From NCBI GenBank assembly GCA_038248985.1, contig JBBRWV010000126.1, positions 1 through 10,391 of the forward strand: a stretch of 10,391 nt of DNA, written 5' to 3'. Below, piece by piece: positions 1 through 5,330 of the stretch. The notes under the pieces are model-generated. The model saw only the letters and a program-made list of their open reading frames with translations. It was not told where the DNA came from and searched no databases. The position numbers were made by a program, and so were the translations under genes. The stretch is from JBBRWV01 sp038248985. Lineage in GTDB: Bacteria; Planctomycetota; Phycisphaerae; WQYP01. Numbering within the stretch: position 1 is the first letter of the stretch; each line of letters opens with the position of its first letter.

Positions 1-555
1 AAACCCTTCGGCTTCCAACCCTTTTACCCCGGCCCCGGCCATGGCGGCCACTGCAACCCCATCGACCCCATCTACCACTCCTGGAAAGCCAAACGCTACG
101 ACGTCGCCGCACGCTTCATCGAACTCGCCGGCGAAATCAACGTCTCCATGCCCTACTACGTCATCTCCCGCGCCGCCGAAGCACTCAACAAAAAAGGCAA
201 ACCCCTTCGCGGATCACACATCCTCGTCCTCGGCCTCGCCTACAAAAAAGACGTCGACGACCTCCGCGAATCCCCCTCCATCATCCTCATCGAACAACTG
301 AAAGCCCAGGGCGTCAAAGTCGACTACAACGACCCCTACATCCCCTCCACCCACAAGCAGCGTGACCACGACCTCAAAATGAAATCCATCCCCCTCAGCC
401 CCTCAATGCTCAAAAAATACGATCTCATCCTCATCTCCACCGACCACACCGCCTACGACTACGCCATGATTGTCAAACATTCCAAACTCATCATCGACAC
501 CCGTAACGCGACCGCCCACATCAAGACGAACCGCCAGAAGATCATCAAAGCCTGA
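1..555 (+). CDS. Nucleotide-sugar dehydrogenase (UDP-GlcNAc/UDP-Glc 6-dehydrogenase family), 3' part
   Basis: This is the C-terminal 184 residues of a UDP-glucose/GDP-mannose dehydrogenase family enzyme; the gene is open at the left edge, so the N-terminal NAD-binding domain is missing from view. Such enzymes oxidise C6 of a UDP-sugar to a uronate with two NAD+ in the cytoplasm, supplying capsule, O-antigen or exopolysaccharide precursors. The active-site motif HGGHCNPIDPIY is visible, with the catalytic cysteine at residue 18 of the visible part. The helical dimerisation segment follows (about residues 25-65). The C-terminal UDP-binding domain begins near residue 68 and carries the signature LGLAYKKDVDDLRESP. 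The Cys-x-Pro-x-Asp-Pro context with a following Trp-Lys-Ala resembles the UDP-N-acetylglucosamine 6-dehydrogenase (WbpA/WecC-like) branch more than plain Ugd, but the substrate cannot be fixed from this part. It converges on comF with 22 bases between stop codons. The family call is firm; the substrate is open. Confidence 0.93.
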   Translation, partial: KPFGFQPFYPGPGHGGHCNPIDPIYHSWKAKRYDVAARFIELAGEINVSMPYYVISRAAEALNKKGKPLRGSHILVLGLAYKKDVDDLRESPSIILIEQLKAQGVKVDYNDPYIPSTHKQRDHDLKMKSIPLSPSMLKKYDLILISTDHTAYDYAMIVKHSKLIIDTRNATAHIKTNRQKIIKA

Positions 556-569
556 ATCGAATACGCGAC

Positions 570-590
570 GGCGGAGTTCATTCTCCCGCC
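570..590. terminator. Weak hairpin between convergent genes
   Basis: GGCGGAG (570-576) can pair with CTCCCGCC (583-590) with one bulged base, around a six-base loop. The hairpin overlaps the stop codon of comF and lies just past the stop of the dehydrogenase gene. Neither strand has a convincing U-run after it, so a terminator role is a positional inference only. Confidence 0.28.
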
Positions 591-1423
591 ACATCCTCCC
601 CCTCAACCTCATCTCCATCCAACTCCACAACCTGCACCGGCGCCTTGGAATCCGTCACACAAAGCACCAACGCATTAATGCTCGCCGGCCGTATCTCTGG
701 AGCCAACTTTCGCAGCGCCGTCGCCGCCGCGTGTAGCGTCGCACCCGTGGTACACACATCGTCCAGCAGCCACACATGCTTCCCATGCAACCGCCCATCC
801 GCCCGCGCCACAAAGGCCCCCGCCATATTTTCCCGCCGCTGCGTTCGATTCATCAATGTCGCCTGCTCGTGCGTAGCCTTGATTCGTCGCAGAGGCCGCA
901 GCACATTCACGCCCAGTATTCGCCCAGTCGAATTTGCCAGTTCCTCCGCTTGATTGAATCCCCGTTTCAACTTCCTCCGCCAATGCAGCGGCAGCGGCAC
1001 CAGCGCATCCACTTTCACCGCGCTTTCTTCCATCACCGCTCGCAGCGCTTGCGCCAGCAACGGCCCTGCCGCCACGGCCAACTCCCATTGCCCCGCAAAC
1101 TTCAACCGATACACCAGCCGTCTCAACGGCTGCTCGAACGCCCCAATTCGCGCTATCGTATGAATCCCCAAATCCCGTTCAGCGCATCGTCCGCATGGGT
1201 TCGCCCGATCATGCCGTTCGTTCGGCCCCACGCTCGACCCGCACCGCCGGCAATACCCCACCAGAGCCAGTCGCGCAATCTCCTCACGCACTTTCTGCGA
1301 AAAATGAAACTCGTCCCCCTCCAGCGGCTCATCATTCACCATGCATTGTTTTGGAAAAAAAAGATCCACCACGCCCCGCACCCCTTCGCGCACGCCTTGC
1401 CGCATCACGCGGACCACGCTCAC
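578..1423 (-). CDS. comF: ComF family phosphoribosyltransferase-fold protein
   Basis: A 281-residue ComF family protein, a cytoplasmic protein needed for natural transformation in competent species and of unclear biochemistry in others. An N-terminal zinc-ribbon-like part has two CxxC pairs (Cys58/Cys61 and Cys77/Cys80). It is followed by the conserved PLPLHWRRKLKRGFNQAEELA block (about 142-163) and a PRPP-binding loop, LLDDVCTTGAT (219-229), typical of type I phosphoribosyltransferases. The start is GTG at 1423: GAGGTG stands six bases upstream, and the GTG overlaps the stop of the upstream gene as GTGA, indicating translational coupling. A later in-frame ATG is at residue 7. The protein runs some 20 residues past the usual end, finishing in an acidic tail (about 266-281). 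It is the last gene of the minus-strand cluster. DNA-uptake function in this organism is inferred from family only; no other competence gene is in view. Confidence 0.93.
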   Translation of the reverse strand: MSVVRVMRQGVREGVRGVVDLFFPKQCMVNDEPLEGDEFHFSQKVREEIARLALVGYCRRCGSSVGPNERHDRANPCGRCAERDLGIHTIARIGAFEQPLRRLVYRLKFAGQWELAVAAGPLLAQALRAVMEESAVKVDALVPLPLHWRRKLKRGFNQAEELANSTGRILGVNVLRPLRRIKATHEQATLMNRTQRRENMAGAFVARADGRLHGKHVWLLDDVCTTGATLHAAATALRKLAPEIRPASINALVLCVTDSKAPVQVVELDGDEVEGEDVAGE

Positions 1424-2826
1424 GGCCCCACCTCACCAAGCCTCTTCACAAATTCCGCCACCAGCGCATTCGCCTGTTCATCCGAAAACGCCGTCGGTCG
1501 GTACGTCACGCACAAACTCAACCGATCCCGAATCGTCGTCAGCGTAAATACCAGCGGCCCTAACGGCCCCGTCGGGCTGATCCGCAAATAATCCAGAATC
1601 TGGGGCTTCTCGTCATTCTTGTCCCACACCTGGTCCGCCCAACTCTTCGTCATGTTCACATTCGAAATCCCCGCCGACACCGGCACGCTCTTATGAAACA
1701 ACTGTGCCCGATACCGCTCGTCATCGTACGCGTCCCAGCAGAACCGCGCCATCACCAGCGAATAAAATCCCCGCACCGCCGCATAGGTCTTCTTGATCCG
1801 CCCCGTGTATGCCGCAATCCGCTTTGCCAACGCCCCCAACTGCTCATGCTCCGGCCGGTCCAGCACCACCGTGTAACTCGAAAGATACAACCCGAACACG
1901 CGGTCCAGATTCTCTCCCGCCGCCTCGCGAATATCCATGATCGTCCCCAGCCCCACCTGCCTGCGATAAAAATGGAAACGCTTGTGCCGCCGCGTTTGCC
2001 GCTCATGTTCCGTCCATACCCCCATCGTCTGCCCCAGCACCGCCAAGAATACATCGTTCACCGACCCCTGGTTCTGCTTGCCCCATTTGTAAATCCGCTC
2101 GATCAATCCTGCGGGCAGGGTTGTATAAATAAAGCGGCTCTCAAAATTCAACGGGTCCATCAGGTTGACCCGGAACGCATGACGGTTGTTCCAGATACAC
2201 AACATGCTCTGAACCAACGCCTGCGTGCGCCGCGGTATGAGCCCCATCCGGTGTTTGAACAACCCATGAAACGCAGGCGCCTCCAGCGTCAGCGCCGGCA
2301 GCTTCGACGGCCTCTCCGGATCCTGGTACGCCGCGAAAATCCGCTGCATCAACTCGCGCATCGCCCGCGAATCCCCAATCCAGTGGTCATACACCGCCGC
2401 AAAATAATGTGTGTTGTCCCCCCGTGAAATTATCGTAAACCGCAACGGCAACTCTCCCGACCCAAACTTCCGATTCAATTCCTCATTGAAAAACTTCGCG
2501 AAATCCCGCTCCGTCTGCTCGATCAGCACGTCCGTCGCCGCCACATATCGCACCTCGAAATCCCCCTCCGTAAATCTCGGACATCCCAGCCCCAGCGTCC
2601 CCAACACGCTCTCCACCGCATGTTTCCACCGCTCCACATCTCCCGCCCCCGTCACCTGCATCACCTGCCCGGCATTGTAAGGGTGCAATGCCGCCCATCG
2701 CCGCATCAGCACTTGAAATGCATTCAGCGTCACCACGGGCCCCACCCGCGCCGTATCCGCACATTGGGATGCAATCCCGCTGGCAGGGGGCGATTCCGGT
2801 GGGGGGGTAATGGCGGCCTGGGTCAC
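1420..2826 (-). CDS. Condensation-domain/WS-DGAT-like acyltransferase of unknown substrate
   Basis: A 468-residue soluble protein that resembles the CoA-dependent acyltransferase superfamily (NRPS condensation domains, PapA-type and wax-ester/DGAT enzymes). The motif position reads YDHWIGDS (146-153). Compared with the family HHxxxDG, the first His is Asp and the final Gly is Ser, but the catalytic second His (148) and the structural Asp (152) remain. Further family-like blocks are SVNDVFLAVL (255-264), like the TVNDV block of WS/DGAT enzymes, and GISNVNM (386-392), like their SNVPGP block. The length fits one complete two-lobed domain. There is no carrier protein or adenylation domain nearby, so it is not an ordinary NRPS module. 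The start is GTG at 2826, with GAGGA six bases upstream; the next Met is residue 41, within the fold. Its stop overlaps the comF start, and a methyltransferase-like membrane protein lies 43 bases upstream. Transfer of an acyl group to a small molecule or lipid is inferred; the substrate is unknown. Confidence 0.72.
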   Translation of the reverse strand: MTQAAITPPPESPPASGIASQCADTARVGPVVTLNAFQVLMRRWAALHPYNAGQVMQVTGAGDVERWKHAVESVLGTLGLGCPRFTEGDFEVRYVAATDVLIEQTERDFAKFFNEELNRKFGSGELPLRFTIISRGDNTHYFAAVYDHWIGDSRAMRELMQRIFAAYQDPERPSKLPALTLEAPAFHGLFKHRMGLIPRRTQALVQSMLCIWNNRHAFRVNLMDPLNFESRFIYTTLPAGLIERIYKWGKQNQGSVNDVFLAVLGQTMGVWTEHERQTRRHKRFHFYRRQVGLGTIMDIREAAGENLDRVFGLYLSSYTVVLDRPEHEQLGALAKRIAAYTGRIKKTYAAVRGFYSLVMARFCWDAYDDERYRAQLFHKSVPVSAGISNVNMTKSWADQVWDKNDEKPQILDYLRISPTGPLGPLVFTLTTIRDRLSLCVTYRPTAFSDEQANALVAEFVKRLGEVGP

Positions 2827-2839
2827 AGTGCGTCCTCAA

Positions 2840-2860
2840 ACGCGGGAGTCGTTCCCGCGT
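2840..2860. repeat. Perfect 8-bp palindrome with 5-base loop (REP-like candidate)
   Basis: ACGCGGGA (2840-2847) and TCCCGCGT (2853-2860) are exact inverted copies around the loop GTCGT. The element fills most of the gap between the methyltransferase-like gene and the acyltransferase gene, just upstream of the latter's Shine-Dalgarno sequence. There is no U-run of terminator type on the minus strand (only TTT before GAGGA). It could stabilise or attenuate the mRNA, or be one copy of a dispersed intergenic repeat; neither can be tested within this window. Confidence 0.6.
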
Positions 2861-2869
2861 CCCGCCATT

Positions 2870-3538
2870 CTACACGAACAGCCGCGGGATGAAACGTCCT
2901 ACCGATTTCTGATATTTGCGATACACATCCCCATGCGTCGACACCATGTACGTCTCCTCTCGCCGCGCCTCGATCTGCAGCAGCAAAAAGTCGATCCCCG
3001 CCGCCATCCCCACCAGCATGCTCGGTGCCAAAATAAACGCACAAATGTTGATCACCATTCGCAACGCGTAAATCGGATGTCGCACCTTCTTGTACGGCCC
3101 CGTGCTCACCAGCTCCAGCGTCTCCCCGGGATCAATCCCGATCCGCCAACTCCGCCCCATCTTCCGCCAGCACACAAACGTAAACGCCGTGCAAATCACC
3201 AGCAGTACTCCCGAGACCAGCGCCGCCGGCCACCACCACAGCGGCGGAAAACTCCCCCGCTCCCACCACAACGGCCCCGTCAACCACCCCATCCCCAAAC
3301 TCCCATACAGCCCCCACACCTGCACCCACAACGCCGTTATCAGCACAAATATGCAAGGATACCACAAAATCCGCATCACCTGCCCCACCGGCTCCCGCGG
3401 CACCGCGTTCGGATCTTTCCCTATCTTCCGCGCCAGCCGAATCAGCTTAAATATCACCGCCGCCCAGTAAATCGTTAAACACATCGCCGCCAGAAACGCG
3501 AACAGATGCACCACTAGCTTCAGCAAAATTTCAATCAT
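2870..3538 (-). CDS. Isoprenylcysteine carboxyl methyltransferase (ICMT/PEMT-like) family membrane protein
   Basis: A 222-residue integral membrane protein. Hydrophobic segments lie at about 7-32, 55-76, 102-123 and 157-187. The conserved C-terminal core of the ICMT/PEMT/NnrU-like superfamily is present: RKMGRSWRIGID (125-136), the TGPYKKVRHPIY signature (146-157), the EARREETYM segment (190-198) and a final YRKYQKSVGRFIP (206-218). In family members this core binds S-adenosylmethionine and methylates lipid-soluble substrates at the membrane. Bacteria generally lack prenylated CaaX proteins, so the real substrate here is unknown; lipids, quinone-like compounds or a product of the neighbouring acyltransferase are possible. 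The start is ATG at 3538; a G-run directly abuts it, so the ribosome site is poor. It lies between pdxJ (91 bases upstream) and the acyltransferase gene (43 bases downstream) on the same strand. The fold call is firm; the function is not. Confidence 0.85.
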   Translation of the reverse strand: MIEILLKLVVHLFAFLAAMCLTIYWAAVIFKLIRLARKIGKDPNAVPREPVGQVMRILWYPCIFVLITALWVQVWGLYGSLGMGWLTGPLWWERGSFPPLWWWPAALVSGVLLVICTAFTFVCWRKMGRSWRIGIDPGETLELVSTGPYKKVRHPIYALRMVINICAFILAPSMLVGMAAGIDFLLLQIEARREETYMVSTHGDVYRKYQKSVGRFIPRLFV

Positions 3539-3629
3539 CCCCCAGTTTTAGTCGAAACCCCCACCCGGCGAAAGCACTTCACAACCTCCCCCCTCATATC
3601 CTCAAATACCAATGCCTTCCTCCCGCCCC

Positions 3630-4376
3630 TCACCGATTTGTTCGGCACGCGTCCAAATACTTTCTCACTGTCTCCCCCATCCCATATTCCAACGCATCCC
3701 CTATTAACGCATGGCCAATGGATACCTCCTGCAACTCCGGCAATGCCCACACCAGCGCCGGCAAATTCTCCAGATTTAAATCGTGCCCCGCATTCACTTC
3801 CAACCCCACTGCTCCCGCCCGCTGCGCTGCCTGCGTAAACAACTCAATCGCTTGTTGCCGCGCCTCACCCCCCTCCGCAAAGGCCGACGCGTAGGGCTCG
3901 GTATACAACTCCACCCGGTCCGCACCCAACTCCTTCGCCTTCTCCAAATCCGGCGAATCCGCATCCATAAACAAACTCACCCGCGCACCCAACCCCTTTA
4001 ATTCGGCAATCACCGGCCGCAGCTTCTCCCCGTTCATCCGCAGATCCCACCCATGATCCGATGTCGCCTGCTCCACTGTATCCGGCACCAGCGTGCATTG
4101 CGTCGGCCGCACCTTCTCCACCAGTTCCCAATACCCATAAAATGGATTCCCCTCAATGTTGTACTCCCGCTCCGCAAACTGCTTTACCAACTCCGCCAAA
4201 TCCAGAACATCCTGCGGCCGAATGTGCCGCTGGTCAGGCCGCGGGTGTACCGTAATCCCCGCCGCACCCGTCTCCAACGCAATTCTCGCCAACCCCACCA
4301 CCGAGGGAATTTCCAGCGCCCGCGTATTCCGCAGCGTCGCAATCTTATTCACATTCACACTAAGCTTCACAGCCAT
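3630..4376 (-). CDS. pdxJ: Pyridoxine 5'-phosphate synthase
   Basis: PdxJ (248 residues, usual length) condenses 1-deoxy-D-xylulose 5-phosphate with 1-amino-acetone 3-phosphate to pyridoxine 5'-phosphate, the last ring-forming step of the DXP-dependent vitamin B6 pathway, in the cytoplasm. The TIM-barrel landmarks are all present: VNVNKIATLRNTR at the N-terminus, GITVHPRPDQRHI with His44 and Arg50-His51, the glutamate in YNIEGN (Glu75), VNAGHDLN with His198, and the phosphate-binding GHALIGD (221-227). The early motif has Asn-Lys where E. coli has Asp-His. From memory this is the form seen in Bacteroidetes-type PdxJ, so it is a subtype and not damage. The start is ATG at 4376 with GAGGG seven bases upstream. 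The gene is divergent from infC and may lead the minus-strand cluster, although the 91-base gap to the next gene leaves room for a separate promoter. The function is secure. Confidence 0.97.
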   Translation of the reverse strand: MAVKLSVNVNKIATLRNTRALEIPSVVGLARIALETGAAGITVHPRPDQRHIRPQDVLDLAELVKQFAEREYNIEGNPFYGYWELVEKVRPTQCTLVPDTVEQATSDHGWDLRMNGEKLRPVIAELKGLGARVSLFMDADSPDLEKAKELGADRVELYTEPYASAFAEGGEARQQAIELFTQAAQRAGAVGLEVNAGHDLNLENLPALVWALPELQEVSIGHALIGDALEYGMGETVRKYLDACRTNR

Positions 4377-4408
4377 GGACTACCCTCATCAGGACTTCGA
4401 GAATAATT

Positions 4409-4433
4409 AGTATAGCGAAACATCTTCTGCCAA
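4409..4433 (-). promoter_or_regulatory. Candidate pdxJ promoter
   Basis: On the minus strand TATACT (4409-4414) is a 5/6 match to a -10 box, 32 bases before the pdxJ start. A TTGGCA (4428-4433) lies upstream, but the spacing is only 13 bases, too short for a standard pair. I therefore trust only the -10 part, and even that weakly. Confidence 0.3.
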
Positions 4434-4468
4434 CCCCATTGCCACAATTTTTTGTCTCCTCCCCCAGT

Positions 4469-4497
4469 TTGACATGTGCCATCCATCACGGTACAAA
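4469..4497 (+). promoter_or_regulatory. Sigma-70-type promoter for infC
   Basis: A consensus -35 box TTGACA (4469-4474) is followed after exactly 17 bases by TACAAA (4492-4497), a 4/6 match to the -10 consensus. Transcription would begin near 4504, giving a leader of about 75 bases before the ATT start of infC. An in-frame ATG at 4474 overlaps the -35 box and so cannot be in the mRNA made from this promoter. Confidence 0.6.
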
Positions 4498-4503
4498 CAA
4501 CTG

Positions 4504-4578
4504 AGGAAACGTGTGTTTCCGCCGATTTCGGTCGCTTTTTTGCCCCCGTCTTTGTGGGAATTTGTAGGAGCGCTTGCC
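4504..4578 (+). promoter_or_regulatory. Structured 5' leader of infC
   Basis: The predicted leader holds a perfect hairpin, GGAAAC (4505-4510), loop GTGT, GTTTCC (4515-4520). It is followed by the small palindrome CCGATTTCGG (4522-4531) and a run of six T (4535-4540), an arrangement like a weak attenuator. The ribosome site follows at 4566-4570. A control role (for example autoregulation by IF-3, known in enterobacteria through the AUU start) is inference. Confidence 0.35.
4566..4570 (+). promoter_or_regulatory. Ribosome binding site deciding the ATT start of infC
   Basis: AGGAG stands eight bases before ATT at 4579, the ideal distance. No ATG, GTG or TTG in the IF-3 frame follows closely at a suitable distance, so this site supports the rare ATT start. 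Confidence 0.75.
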
Positions 4579-5169
4579 ATTAGCCAGCACGGTCTTCGAG
4601 TCAACGATCAGATACGCATCACGCCCATACGTCTCATCAACGAAAACAATGAGCAGGTCGGCATTGTCGCCACCCTGGAAGCGCTGCGCCTTGCACGCGA
4701 GGGAGGCATCGACCTCGTTGAAGTCTCACCCAACGAAAAACCTCCCGTGTGCCGCCTCATGGATTACGGCAAGTGGAAATACCGCCAGCGCAAGAAAGAA
4801 CAAAAAGCCCACGCCGCGCACGTGACACAACTCAAAGAGCTGCGCATCAAGTCCGTTCGCATCGATGACAACGATCAGCAGACCCGGCTTAACCAGGCCA
4901 AGGCCTTCCTCGAAGAAGGCCACAAGGTGCAGTTCAACATCCAGTTCCGTGGCCGCGAAATGGCCCACGTGAACCTCGGTCGTGAAATCCTCGAAAAATT
5001 CAAAGCCAACCTCTCCGACCTTGCCAAGGTTGAACGCGAACCGAAGCTCGAAGGCAAACGCATGATCATGATTCTTTTCCCCAAGGAAAAAACTTCTCCC
5101 GCCAAAGCCGGCGCTGTCGCCTCGGCTCCTGCCGCCGCTCCGGAACCGGCCGTTGCCAAAGCCGTGTGA
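4579..5169 (+). CDS. infC: Translation initiation factor IF-3
   Basis: IF-3 (196 residues from the ATT start) binds the 30S subunit, keeps it apart from 50S and checks start-codon pairing. The N-terminal domain is clear: GLRVNDQIR near the start, then GIDLVEVSPNEKPPVCRLMDYGKWKY. A basic linker rich in Arg, Lys and Gln follows, then the C-terminal domain with LKELRIKSVRIDDND and HKVQFNIQFRGREMAH. The last 20-odd residues are an Ala/Pro-rich tail beyond the folded domain. I place the start at ATT 4579, preceded by AGGAG at eight bases. The longer reading from ATG 4474 would run through the promoter and add a stretch with no family similarity. AUU starts are known for infC in other bacteria and underlie autoregulation there. 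The usual partners rpmI and rplT do not follow; a terminator does, so the gene appears to be transcribed alone. Confidence 0.96.
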   Translation: MSQHGLRVNDQIRITPIRLINENNEQVGIVATLEALRLAREGGIDLVEVSPNEKPPVCRLMDYGKWKYRQRKKEQKAHAAHVTQLKELRIKSVRIDDNDQQTRLNQAKAFLEEGHKVQFNIQFRGREMAHVNLGREILEKFKANLSDLAKVEREPKLEGKRMIMILFPKEKTSPAKAGAVASAPAAAPEPAVAKAV

Positions 5170-5213
5170 TCCCTTCCACTTCGAGGCGCCCCTTCACAAA
5201 CCGCACCCAAAAC

Positions 5214-5238
5214 AAGACCGTCGCAAGACGGTTTTTTT
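5214..5238 (+). terminator. Intrinsic terminator of infC
   Basis: ACCGTC (5217-5222), a GCAA tetraloop (5223-5226) and GACGGT (5227-5232) form a perfect stem-loop whose last T belongs to a run of seven T (5232-5238). The A/G bases just before the stem can pair with the T-run and lengthen it. The stem begins 47 bases after the infC stop. This is a textbook Rho-independent terminator. Confidence 0.9.
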
Positions 5239-5296
5239 ATTGGCGGCCTCATCATCTCCACTAAAAAATCCAGTGTCCCGCCACCGCTCCGTTGCG

Positions 5297-5302
5297 TACA
5301 AT
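5297..5302 (+). promoter_or_regulatory. -10 box candidate for the VWA gene
   Basis: TACAAT is a 5/6 match to the -10 consensus. A start of transcription near 5309 would leave a short leader before ATG 5331. No good -35 box is seen at 16-18 bases upstream. The position between the infC terminator and the gene start supports it. Confidence 0.4.
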
Positions 5303-5330
5303 GCACGGATCATCTTTTGGGGTTCTTTGC

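Noticed and set aside
776..1591. A 271-codon plus-strand frame opposite comF and the acyltransferase gene
   Set aside because: The translation is dominated by Pro, Arg, His and Ser without motifs, and the opposite strand encodes a clear ComF.
4474..4578. An N-terminal extension of IF-3 from ATG 4474
   Set aside because: The ATG overlaps the -35 box, has no good ribosome site and adds 35 residues with no IF-3 similarity; ATT 4579 fits better.
5292..5330. A 13-residue extension of the VWA protein from TTG 5292 or ATG 5301
   Set aside because: Neither has a Shine-Dalgarno sequence, and both lie at or before the likely -10 box; ATG 5331 fits a short leader.
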